Shown in pieces: positions 8,024 to 15,688 of a stretch of 64,000 nt of DNA. A program made the translations under genes and the position numbers. The stretch's first letter is position 1; each line of letters begins with the position of its first letter. Source of the stretch: an uncultured Mediterraneibacter sp. (GTDB lineage Bacteria; Bacillota; Clostridia; Lachnospirales; Lachnospiraceae); contig CAKRDD010000013.1 of assembly GCA_934309345.1 (NCBI GenBank), forward strand, positions 24,641 to 88,640, written 5' to 3'. The notes under the pieces were generated by a model. That model saw nothing but the letters and a program-made list of their open reading frames with translations, had not been told where the DNA came from and searched no databases.

Positions 8024-9217
8024 TTACAGATATTTCTTTAAATCGTCAACCTTGTCCAGCTTCTCCCATGGAAGATCCAGGTCGTTGCGTCCAAAGTGTC
8101 CGTAAGCTGCTGTCTGTTTGTAGATCGGTCTTCTCAGATCCAGCATCTTGATGATTCCTGCCGGACGGAAATCAAAGTTCTCACGAAGAATCTCAACCAG
8201 TTTTGTATCAGAAAGTTTTCCTGTTCCGAATGTATCAACTGCGATTGATGTCGGCTGTGCAACACCGATTGCATAAGAAAGCTGAATCTCACATTTCTTA
8301 GCAAGTCCTGCTGCTACAACATTCTTTGCTGCATAACGTGCTGCATATGCTGCAGAACGGTCTACCTTTGTACAGTCCTTTCCGGAGAAAGCACCGCCGC
8401 CGTGACGAGCCATTCCACCGTAAGTATCAACGATGATCTTACGTCCTGTCAGTCCGCTGTCTCCGTGTGGTCCACCGATCACGAAACGTCCTGTCGGGTT
8501 TACAAAGAACTTTGTCTCTTCGTCTACGAGTTCTGCCGGAATAATCTCATCGAATACATATTTCTTAATATCCTCATGGATCTGCTCCTGAGTCACATCC
8601 GGGTCATGCTGTGTAGAAAGAACAACTGCATCCAGACGCTTTACAGAACCGTCTTCGTTGTACTCTACCGTAACCTGTGTCTTTCCATCCGGACGAAGGT
8701 AAGTAAGTGTTCCGTCTTTACGAACCTTTGTCAGCTGACGTGCAAGCTTATGAGCCATTGCAACCGGGTAAGGCATATACTCTTCTGTCTCATCAGAAGC
8801 ATAACCGAACATCATACCCTGGTCTCCTGCTCCGATTGCCTCAATGTCTTTATCTGACATCTTATTCTCTTTCGCCTCAAGTGCCTTGTCTACTCCGAGT
8901 GCGATATCTGCTGACTGCTCGTCCAGTGTTGTGATCACGCCACATGTATCAGCGTCAAATCCATATTTTCCTCTTGTGTATCCGATCTCACGAACAGTGT
9001 CACGAACGATCTTCTGGATATCTACATATGCCTGTGTTGTAATCTCTCCCATAACCATTACAAGACCTGTTGTACAGCATGTCTCACATGCCACACGGCT
9101 CATCGGGTCCTGTCTCATCAGTTCATCAAGGATCGCATCTGAGATCTGGTCACACATCTTATCCGGGTGTCCCTCAGTTACTGATTCTGATGTAAATAAA
9201 ATCTTTTCTCTTTCCAT
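8024..9217 (-). CDS. metK: S-adenosylmethionine synthetase
   Basis: 397 residues from ATG 9217, the usual MetK length. Signatures: FTSESVTEGHPDK (active-site His17), GAGDQGMMFGYA, and GGGAFSGKDCTKVDRSAAY. The enzyme joins methionine and ATP to SAM with release of phosphate and pyrophosphate, in the cytosol as a tetramer. The frame is open 23 codons further up, but AAAGGAG directly precedes this ATG and homology starts at MEREKILF. Expression is controlled by the SAM-I riboswitch upstream. The 86 bases before the gene separate it from the dispersed repeat at 9303-9398. Confidence 0.97.
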   Translation of the reverse strand: MEREKILFTSESVTEGHPDKMCDQISDAILDELMRQDPMSRVACETCCTTGLVMVMGEITTQAYVDIQKIVRDTVREIGYTRGKYGFDADTCGVITTLDEQSADIALGVDKALEAKENKMSDKDIEAIGAGDQGMMFGYASDETEEYMPYPVAMAHKLARQLTKVRKDGTLTYLRPDGKTQVTVEYNEDGSVKRLDAVVLSTQHDPDVTQEQIHEDIKKYVFDEIIPAELVDEETKFFVNPTGRFVIGGPHGDSGLTGRKIIVDTYGGMARHGGGAFSGKDCTKVDRSAAYAARYAAKNVVAAGLAKKCEIQLSYAIGVAQPTSIAVDTFGTGKLSDTKLVEILRENFDFRPAGIIKMLDLRRPIYKQTAAYGHFGRNDLDLPWEKLDKVDDLKKYL

Positions 9218-9302
9218 ATCTGTTCTCCTTTCCGGTTGCTGCACTAACAGCAACTTCTCACTTTCTCTCGCTTGTGCTGTCTTCATTTCCTTGCGTAAAC
9301 TA

Positions 9303-9398
9303 TGAGAAACACGCTCCGCGGGTTTCTCAAGTTATCGCGGCAGTCGCCAAGGTCTCGTACAAACACGGACTTCGGCTCGTTGCTCGCGTAAATGAAAA
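9303..9398 (-). repeat. Structured dispersed repeat, copy A (metK leader)
   Basis: About 95 bp, 92% identical by eye (8 differences) to 23184-23279. It contains a GAGAAAC...GTTTCTC hairpin (9304-9328) and a larger stem-loop bounded by CGCGGCA and TGCTCGCG. It begins at the T-tract of the SAM-riboswitch terminator and lies between that terminator and metK, so it is part of the read-through mRNA. Confidence 0.8.
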
Positions 9399-9540
9399 CA
9401 GCCCGCATCAAGCGGACTGTCAGTTTATCTTAACAATCCTCTTATTGTTCGAAATAACTCGCTCAGGTTGGCACCTTCCTATTACGAGGGGTTGCCGCAG
9501 CTTCTTAGATCCTTTGTATCTCCACTGCTCTGAATAAGAG
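9393..9540 (-). promoter_or_regulatory. SAM-I (S-box) riboswitch with terminator, upstream of metK
   Basis: The minus-strand aptamer at 9439-9540 has P1 CTCTTATT/AATAAGAG, the S-box core AGAGCAGTGGAG, GAAGCTGCGGCAACC and AAGGTGCCAACCTGAG. The expression platform is a terminator hairpin (9398-9420: ACAGTCCGC / GCGGGCTGT) followed by TTTTCATTT. In the known family, SAM binding stabilises P1 and lets the terminator form, shutting metK off. Confidence 0.95.
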
Positions 9541-9574
9541 AAAGTATCGTTTATTTAATTTTGTTTCGTATCAG

Positions 9575-9603
9575 ACTATACAACACCTTGTTGATTATGT
9601 CAA
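9575..9603 (-). promoter_or_regulatory. metK promoter
   Basis: Minus strand: -35 TTGACA (9598-9603), 17 bp spacer, -10 TATAGT (9575-9580), about 35 bases upstream of the riboswitch P1 stem. Confidence 0.85.
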
Positions 9604-9638
9604 TACCGTTTCCTGAAGTTGATAAAACTTTTATATTT

Positions 9639-11108
9639 CTATGATTCTGCATCAACATCTTTCAACTCCGTGATCACACCTGTATCATCAATTGTAATAT
9701 TCGGTGAAATCTCCTGCAAATGATCAAAAAGTGCTCTCTGGGATTCTGCATTATTCAGATACTGTGTCTGGCTGTCTTTCTGCTCGCACGGTGTAAAGGA
9801 CATCTGCTTCAGTCCTTCTGATGTAATCTCAAGATTCAGAAGTCCTGTATATTTTGTCTCATCATTAAACCAGAAATCGCCCAGACTGTATACAATCGGT
9901 CCATCTTCTGTATATTCAATTCCCTGAAGCACATGAGGATGACCTCCGATCACGATATCTGCTCCTGACTTCAGGAATTCTTTTCCGTGCTCTGTCTGCG
10001 TTGAATTATACATATCCTCATCTTCTGTTCCCCAATGAACATAGGCAATCAGGTAGTCGCATTCTTTTGATGCATCTGAAATCAGCTGATTGTACGCTGT
10101 CGGATCATAAGAGGTCAGAACGCCTGTTGTTGACTCTGTCGCTTCCGGTGTGAATTTATACTGTTCTCCCTCTGAGGCTGCCACAAATCCGATCTTGATT
10201 CCATTGATAATATAATAAGTCGGCTGCTTTGCCTCATCCAGATTCGTTCCGCCTCCAACGTGAGTGATCTTCGCCTGATCCAACAGATCAATCGTATCAT
10301 CCATCGCATCTGCACCATAATCGTAAATGTGATTATTCGCAATTGAGACAATATCTGTTCCCATCTGTTCCAGCAACTTCATACGCTCCGGTTTTGCACG
10401 GAATACATAATACTTATCCTCCAGCGGAGTACCGCGGTCGCTGATGCAGTATTCATGATTCAGGAAACAAATATCCGCCGCATTCATCTGATCCAGAATT
10501 GTCTTGGAAATGCATTTGGACAAGTCATTTACCGTATCATAATAATCGAGAACATATCCATCTTCCTCCAGACAGAGGTCTCCTGCTGCTGTGATCTGCA
10601 CGGTTCCATTCTCTGCTGCCTTCTTCTCATAGATATGATTCTTCGCAGCGGTAGCTTCATCCTTTAATTTTCCTTCGTATGTATCTGACAGAACATGCAA
10701 AGTCGCTCCGAAGGAATCATAAATATCCTGTGCTGTTATCTTTTTATTCTTCTGATAAACCGGAAATAAATCATCCATCTCTTCAGAATAGTTCTTTCCC
10801 AGCCATTTCGTAAACGCTGTAACATCCGACTTTTCCGCTGACACTCCATTATCCGTCAGGAAAGTGTTGTAGCAGTCATTCAGCGATTCATTCATCTGTG
10901 CAATCTCCTGCTCCAGCTGTTTTTTCTGTTCTGCTGCCAGTTTCTTTTTCTTAGCCGCATTGACTGCAAAGGCTGCCAGCGCTATGATTACACACAACAA
11001 AATACAGCCGGAAATAGTCATTCTTCGTCTGAGCTGTCTGATCCTCTTTTGTTTGATTTCTTCTCTCTGTCTTTTTCTCCGTTCTTCTGCCTGTTCAAAT
11101 TCATTCAT
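9639..11108 (-). CDS. CapA-family (PGA capsule synthesis-like) membrane-anchored protein
   Basis: 489 residues from ATG 11108: a basic cytoplasmic N-terminus (residues 10-30), one TM segment (about 31-50), a helical spacer, then a CapA/PgsA metallophosphatase-like domain. Visible motifs are ITAAGDLCL, ICFLNHEYCISDRGTPL, IVSIANNHIYDYGADAMDDTID, LIAYVHWGTE and ADIVIGGHPHVLQGIEY...YSLGDFWFN, which hold the expected metal-binding Asp, Asn and His residues. Family members act outside the membrane in poly-gamma-glutamate capsule production. No capBCD neighbours are present, so the role here is open. The frame extends 17 codons further up, but AGGAG precedes the chosen ATG. Confidence 0.82.
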   Translation of the reverse strand: MNEFEQAEERRKRQREEIKQKRIRQLRRRMTISGCILLCVIIALAAFAVNAAKKKKLAAEQKKQLEQEIAQMNESLNDCYNTFLTDNGVSAEKSDVTAFTKWLGKNYSEEMDDLFPVYQKNKKITAQDIYDSFGATLHVLSDTYEGKLKDEATAAKNHIYEKKAAENGTVQITAAGDLCLEEDGYVLDYYDTVNDLSKCISKTILDQMNAADICFLNHEYCISDRGTPLEDKYYVFRAKPERMKLLEQMGTDIVSIANNHIYDYGADAMDDTIDLLDQAKITHVGGGTNLDEAKQPTYYIINGIKIGFVAASEGEQYKFTPEATESTTGVLTSYDPTAYNQLISDASKECDYLIAYVHWGTEDEDMYNSTQTEHGKEFLKSGADIVIGGHPHVLQGIEYTEDGPIVYSLGDFWFNDETKYTGLLNLEITSEGLKQMSFTPCEQKDSQTQYLNNAESQRALFDHLQEISPNITIDDTGVITELKDVDAES

Positions 11109-11226
11109 CGTTCGTTGCTCCTGCTGTTTTCTTATTAATATCCCACCACTGTTTTTCATTCAACCTGCCTGATCGCCCATTACGCCATAACTCCTGACAC
11201 ATATGTATGACACATAAACTGAAAAC

Positions 11227-11254
11227 AGGTATCAGAACTTTCGTTCCGACACCT
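11227..11254 (-). terminator. murA terminator
   Basis: A 12 bp imperfect stem with a GAAA tetraloop (AGGTGTCGGAAC / GTTCTGATACCT on the minus strand) is followed by GTTTTC. It lies about 90 bases past the murA stop. Confidence 0.75.
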
Positions 11255-11340
11255 GCATACGTTCTAACATCATATTTCTTCGGATTCTGTCTGTATCGGC
11301 TCGCTGCCGGCCGCAGCTTGTTATAAACAGTAACCTCGGT

Positions 11341-12633
11341 TTAGCCAACTTTTAATTTGAATTTCTGAATCTCTTTTTCACTGGACACTTTCTCAATGAT
11401 TCCACCCAGACTTCTGAGTTTCTCCTCAAAGCGTTCGTATCCTCTCTGGATATAAACAATATCATCTACGATCGTAATTCCTTCTGTTGCGAGTCCTGCG
11501 ATACAAAGCGCAGCTCCTGCACGAAGATCCGGCGCGCTGACTCTTGCTGCTGTAAATTTCTCAACACCCTCGATCGTTGCTGAATTGCCTTCAACTTTGA
11601 TATTCGCACCCATACGTGCCAGCTCATCTAAATATTTAAAACGATTCTCGAAGATACTTTCTGTGATCGTACTTGTTCCCTTCGCAAGTGCAAGCACAAC
11701 CCCGATCTGTGGCTGCATATCTGTCGGATATCCCGGATATGGTAATGTCTTCACCTGTGTACTTGTCAGGCGTCCCTTAGCCACTACGCGGACTGCATCA
11801 TCAAATTCTTCCACTTCACATCCAATATCTACCAGCTTGGAGATTGTTGCGTCTAAATGCTTCGGAATCACATTGAGCACTGTCACATCTCCGCGTGTTG
11901 CTGCAGCGGCAAACATAAATGTTCCTGCTTCGATCTGATCCGGAATAATGGAGTACTCTGCCTTGTGCAGTGACTTCACTCCACGGATCTTGATCACGTC
12001 TGTTCCTGCACCACGGATATTTGCTCCCATGCTGTTCAGGAAGTTCGCTACATCTACAACGTGTGGCTCTTTCGCTACGTTCTCCATGATCGTAAGACCG
12101 TCTGCCATAGCTGCTGCCATCATTACGTTGATCGTCGCACCTACAGTAACAACATCGAAATAAAGATGTGTTCCCTTCAGCTCTTCCGCCTCTGCAACAA
12201 TCTTACCATACTCGATGTCTACATCTGCTCCAAGTGCACGAAATCCTTTCAGATGCTGATCGATCGGTCTGCTTCCGATATTGCATCCTCCCGGAAGTGC
12301 TACTTCTGCTCTCTTGTATTTTCCAAGAAGTGCACCTAACAAATAATAAGATGCTCTGATCTTCTTGATATAGTCATAATCAATACTGAAATCTCCGATT
12401 GTATTTCCATTGATCTTTACTGTATGTCTGTCAATTCTCTGTACCATTGCACCGATTCCCTCGATTGCCTCCAGCATGACATTAATGTCATTCACATCCG
12501 GAAGATTCTCAATCAAAACCGGTTCATCTGCCATGATTGCAGCTGCAAGAATTCCAAGTGCCGCATTCTTAGCTCCGCCGATTTCAACTTCCCCAACCAG
12601 CGGATTACCACCCTTAATAATATATTGCTCCAT
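11341..12633 (-). CDS. murA: UDP-N-acetylglucosamine 1-carboxyvinyltransferase
   Basis: 430 residues with the EPSP-synthase-like fold. The motifs include IGGAKNAALGILAA (Lys22, Asn23), the loop LPGGCNIGSRPIDQHL with catalytic Cys117 (the fosfomycin target), and PDLRAGAALCIAG with the catalytic Asp. It transfers enolpyruvate from PEP to UDP-GlcNAc, the first committed step of peptidoglycan synthesis. A TTG start 4 codons up is possible, but GAGGTG serves the ATG at 12633. It sits alone between its own leader and terminator. The leader contains the palindrome at 12660-12690. Confidence 0.96.
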   Translation of the reverse strand: MEQYIIKGGNPLVGEVEIGGAKNAALGILAAAIMADEPVLIENLPDVNDINVMLEAIEGIGAMVQRIDRHTVKINGNTIGDFSIDYDYIKKIRASYYLLGALLGKYKRAEVALPGGCNIGSRPIDQHLKGFRALGADVDIEYGKIVAEAEELKGTHLYFDVVTVGATINVMMAAAMADGLTIMENVAKEPHVVDVANFLNSMGANIRGAGTDVIKIRGVKSLHKAEYSIIPDQIEAGTFMFAAAATRGDVTVLNVIPKHLDATISKLVDIGCEVEEFDDAVRVVAKGRLTSTQVKTLPYPGYPTDMQPQIGVVLALAKGTSTITESIFENRFKYLDELARMGANIKVEGNSATIEGVEKFTAARVSAPDLRAGAALCIAGLATEGITIVDDIVYIQRGYERFEEKLRSLGGIIEKVSSEKEIQKFKLKVG

Positions 12634-12659
12634 TTTGCACCTCAATTGTCCGATTCTGT

Positions 12660-12690
12660 GTTACTGCCCACAGATCCTGTGTTCAGTAAC
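12660..12690. repeat. 31 bp palindrome in the murA leader, related to the foldback-element ends
   Basis: GTTACTGCCCACAG and CTGTGTTCAGTAAC flank a 3-base loop. The outer 7 bases (GTTACTG / CAGTAAC) are identical to the tips of the foldback element at 33581-33722. It may be an mRNA hairpin in the murA leader or the remnant of such an element. Confidence 0.5.
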
Positions 12691-12813
12691 GATTTATTCT
12701 TGTGTCTTTGTCTATACGAAAAGAATTATCTACCTTAATTACAATATAATCCATACATAACTATAACACAAAATCTTTCATTGTGGAATCCCCTTTTTCT
12801 ATGACGGTAATAT

Positions 12814-13332
12814 TCACGCTTTATTTTGAGAGTAATCCTCAATAGCATTAAGTACATTTTCTATTGTTTCTTCAATCTGACAGCCCTCTTCACTGATTGT
12901 CACATCTGCATACTTCTCAAAAAGGACTTTTCGCTCGTCATACAGGTCTTTTAATGTCTGACCGTCCTTCAAAACAACTCCTCTTTTTTGAGGATTCCTG
13001 ATTCTCCTCTTTATTGTCTGATAAGAAGCGTGAAGATATACAACAATTCCGATTTCTTTAAAATGTTTCATTGCTTCTTCGCAATAGACAACACTTCCGC
13101 CCGGAGAAATAACCGCATTTTCTGCTTTTATATCACGATTTACCTGATTTTCGATTTTTAAAAAACCATCATCACCAACTTCTGCTATAATTTCACGCAG
13201 AAGCTTTCCTTCTTGTTCCTGAATCAGAAGATCTGAATCTATGAAACCTTTTCCAAGTCTTTTTGCTACTACAATACCAACTGTACTTTTTCCGACAGCC
13301 GGCATACCGATAAATATAAGATTACTTTTCAT
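12814..13332 (-). CDS. aroK: Shikimate kinase
   Basis: The 172-residue P-loop protein has Walker A GMPAVGKST (9-17), DSDLLIQ (the shikimate-contacting Asp region), SPGGSVVY, and an Arg-rich lid RRIRNPQKRG. It would phosphorylate shikimate to shikimate-3-phosphate in chorismate synthesis. No other aro genes adjoin it. The SPGGSVV motif deviates slightly from the common GGG pattern, so a related small-molecule kinase is a minor alternative. Start ATG after AAGGGAA. No obvious terminator follows before murA, about 180 bases away. Confidence 0.85.
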   Translation of the reverse strand: MKSNLIFIGMPAVGKSTVGIVVAKRLGKGFIDSDLLIQEQEGKLLREIIAEVGDDGFLKIENQVNRDIKAENAVISPGGSVVYCEEAMKHFKEIGIVVYLHASYQTIKRRIRNPQKRGVVLKDGQTLKDLYDERKVLFEKYADVTISEEGCQIEETIENVLNAIEDYSQNKA

Positions 13333-13384
13333 CTGTATCTGTTCCCTTCTTCTGAATCCGTTTCTTTCGTTGTAATCTGAATGA

Positions 13385-13780
13385 TTATATCACAGATTTT
13401 CCTGGCAATGAACAATAACTGTAAATTTTTTGTTTCCTTTTTCTTTGTTCTCCCCTGCGTCTGTAGATTTCCTGATACAACAGGACTTCTGCCAGGTCTC
13501 TTAACATCTGCTCTTCCCCGGCAAACATTTTCTCCTGTTTTTTTACATTTTCGCAAATTCTACTGCACATGATACGCAACTGCAATTTATCCGGATAAAC
13601 ATCAAACATTACACTCCCCGTATATTCCATCCGGTCACACTCTTCTTCGACATAAGGCAGTATTCTCTTTGGAAGATCCGGATATAGGCTTTTCATATAC
13701 TCCAGGTCTGTCCTTTCCGCTCTCTCATCATATTCTGTCTGTATCGGATAGGCCATATAATAAGGCAATTTCTGGTACAT
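13385..13780 (-). CDS. Conserved hypothetical protein of Clostridia
   Basis: 131 residues from ATG 13780, which follows GGGAGTG. The frame is open 7 codons upstream. The pattern MAYPIQTEYDE...DLEYMKSLYPDLPKRILPYVEEECDRMEYTGSVMFDVYPDKLQLRIMCSRI recalls a short, functionally uncharacterised family common in Lachnospiraceae. No signal peptide, TM segment or known catalytic motif is seen. The C-terminal end is basic (EIYRRRGEQRKRKQK). It lies immediately upstream of aroK, spaced 52 bases, so co-transcription is likely. Confidence 0.7.
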   Translation of the reverse strand: MYQKLPYYMAYPIQTEYDERAERTDLEYMKSLYPDLPKRILPYVEEECDRMEYTGSVMFDVYPDKLQLRIMCSRICENVKKQEKMFAGEEQMLRDLAEVLLYQEIYRRRGEQRKRKQKIYSYCSLPGKSVI

Positions 13781-13940
13781 GCTGCTCACTCCCGCTGACA
13801 ATAAGTTGTGCCGCCCCTGCTGTCTGCATTCCTGTTGATCGCAGTTTATAAATCCGGCGGCTATACAACTACTATATGATGTTCCTTACTTAACTGTTAC
13901 TTTCACACAGCTTCTACATTTTACGCTCTGAAAGAAAAAG

Positions 13941-13965
13941 AAGTCCTGGCTTTTCTGCCGGACTT
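13941..13965 (-). terminator. Terminator of the FHA-domain gene
   Basis: Minus strand: AAGTCCGGC - AGAAAA - GCCAGGACTT, one bulge, followed by CTTTTTCTTTC; 17 bases after the stop codon. Confidence 0.75.
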
Positions 13966-13982
13966 CCTTGCCTGTAATTTCA

Positions 13983-14567
13983 TTATTCACTTTCTCTTAA
14001 GATTCTGAGAATCTCCAGTCTGGTCTCCCCAACGCCGATCACATCTTCTCTCTGAATCTCTGTCGGACGATCTACTATGATTCCGTTCAGGTATGTTCCA
14101 TTCTTGGAACCATCATCCATCAGATACAAGCAGTCGCCTCTCTGTATGATCACACAGTGCTGCTTGGATACTCTTCCATCCTCATGCAGTGGCAGATACT
14201 TCTCATAATTATCATTTCTCTTTGCTCTTCCGATTCCAACTTCATCATAGAATATAAAGCTATATTTCTGCCATGTATCCAGATCTTCCAAGATAATCTT
14301 CCACTGTCTTCTCTTTTTAGAAGAACGCTTCGCTGAATCCACAGAACTGTTCTGCCCTGAACTGCGTCTCTTCTTTCCCTGCGGCTGATCCTCTTCCTCT
14401 TCTGGATCATATCCCTGATCTGCCTTGTAACGTTTTCCTTTCTTGGACTGCTTTCTCCGCTCTGCGTCCTGTGCCTTATTCTTTTTTACACTTATAAATG
14501 TACTGCAAAGAAGTGCGATACTTCCTAAAATCAGCAGTACCATAATCGCCCAATACCACATATGCAT
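13983..14567 (-). CDS. Membrane-anchored FHA-domain protein
   Basis: 194 residues from ATG 14567 (AGGAG five bases upstream; a GTG two codons earlier is possible). One N-terminal TM segment (about 5-25) is followed by a highly charged, disordered linker (about 28-88, runs such as EEEED and KKRR). A C-terminal FHA domain (about 110-190) carries VGIGRAKRND, VSKQHCVIIQR and DDGSKNGTYLNG. FHA domains bind phosphothreonine, so it probably docks a Ser/Thr-kinase target at the inner membrane face. No kinase gene is in the window. It faces map across a short divergent region. Confidence 0.88.
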   Translation of the reverse strand: MHMWYWAIMVLLILGSIALLCSTFISVKKNKAQDAERRKQSKKGKRYKADQGYDPEEEEDQPQGKKRRSSGQNSSVDSAKRSSKKRRQWKIILEDLDTWQKYSFIFYDEVGIGRAKRNDNYEKYLPLHEDGRVSKQHCVIIQRGDCLYLMDDGSKNGTYLNGIIVDRPTEIQREDVIGVGETRLEILRILRESE

Positions 14568-14702
14568 TATCACTCCTATCTGAATCTTAATCGTACTATA
14601 TTTTTACGTTCTCGGCAAGCATAACATGTATCTTTTTGTCGAATTATGTGATAAAATAAGTAGAAACAGTGAAAATAAGTGATTTTTAGAAGAGGTAATA
14701 TC

Positions 14703-15566
14703 ATGGAAAGAAATGAATTGTGCTGGTGCGGCAGCGGCAAAAAATATAAAAAGTGCCATATGCCGATCGAAGAAAAGATAATGATGCATGCTGAACGTGG
14801 TGAGATTGTTCCGACACGTAAGATTTTAAAGACTCCATTCCAGATTGAAAAGATCAGAAAAAGTGCTGAGCTTAATACAGCGATCCTGGATGAAGTTGCA
14901 AGACAGATCCACATTGGAATGAGCACACAGGAGATCGATGACATCGTATATCGTTTCACAAAAGAGCACGGTGGTATCCCGGCTCCGCTCAATTATCAGG
15001 GATTCCCTAAGAGCGTGTGTACTTCTATTAACAACGAGATCTGCCATGGTATCCCGGATGAGAATATCATTCTGGAAGAAGGCGATATTATCAATGTTGA
15101 CGTATCCACTATTCTTGACGGATATTTTTCTGATGCATCCCGTATGTTCAAGATGGGAAAAGTATCGGAACGTGCAGAGCGCATCGTCCGCGTTACAGAA
15201 GAATGTGTAAAACTCGGACTTGAGGCAGCGAAGCCTTGGGGACATTTAGGTGATATCGCAGATGCGATCAATACACATGCCCGTGCAAACGGATACTCTG
15301 TTGTAGAGGATATCGGCGGACACGGTGTCGGTCTGGAATTCCATGAGGATCCTTTTGTCAGCTATGTCACACCAAAGGGAAGTGAGATGCTTCTCGTTCC
15401 AGGTATGATGTTCACGATCGAACCAATGATCAACGAAGGCAGTCCTGACTTCTTCGTAGATGAGGACAATGACTGGACTGTTTATACAATGGATGACGGT
15501 CTTTCTGCTCAGATTGAGTACATGGTACTCATCACAGAGAATGGAGCAGAGGTTCTGACAAAATAA
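14703..15566 (+). CDS. map: Methionine aminopeptidase type I with SEC-C zinc motif
   Basis: 287 residues. The N-terminal SEC-C motif (NELCWCGSGKKYKKCH, 4-19) precedes a full type I catalytic domain. The metal ligands are visible in VDVSTILDGYFSDASRMF (two Asp), GGHGVGLEFHEDP (His), FTIEPMI (Glu) and AQIEYMVLIT (Glu). It removes the initiator Met from nascent proteins; the SEC-C extension may aid ribosome association. Start: ATG 14703 after AGAAGAGGT; an in-frame ATG 8 codons earlier lacks a site. It is the only plus-strand gene in the first 57 kb, which suggests an independently transcribed unit. Confidence 0.95.
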   Translation: MERNELCWCGSGKKYKKCHMPIEEKIMMHAERGEIVPTRKILKTPFQIEKIRKSAELNTAILDEVARQIHIGMSTQEIDDIVYRFTKEHGGIPAPLNYQGFPKSVCTSINNEICHGIPDENIILEEGDIINVDVSTILDGYFSDASRMFKMGKVSERAERIVRVTEECVKLGLEAAKPWGHLGDIADAINTHARANGYSVVEDIGGHGVGLEFHEDPFVSYVTPKGSEMLLVPGMMFTIEPMINEGSPDFFVDEDNDWTVYTMDDGLSAQIEYMVLITENGAEVLTK

Positions 15567-15593
15567 TAATACCAGGACCCCAATATCAAAACA

Positions 15594-15635
15594 AATACGG
15601 GATGAACAGATATTAAAACTGCTCACCCCGTATTT
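15594..15635. terminator. Bidirectional terminator between convergent map and the GH13 gene
   Basis: A 16 bp imperfect stem (AATACGGGATGAACAG / CTGCTCACCCCGTATT) has a T-tract on the plus side (TTTATT) and A/T-rich sequence on the other. Confidence 0.8.
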
Positions 15636-15688
15636 TTATTATTCTCGCATAATGCTTTTTCTTTATCTGCAAGATACCGTTTCATTTC

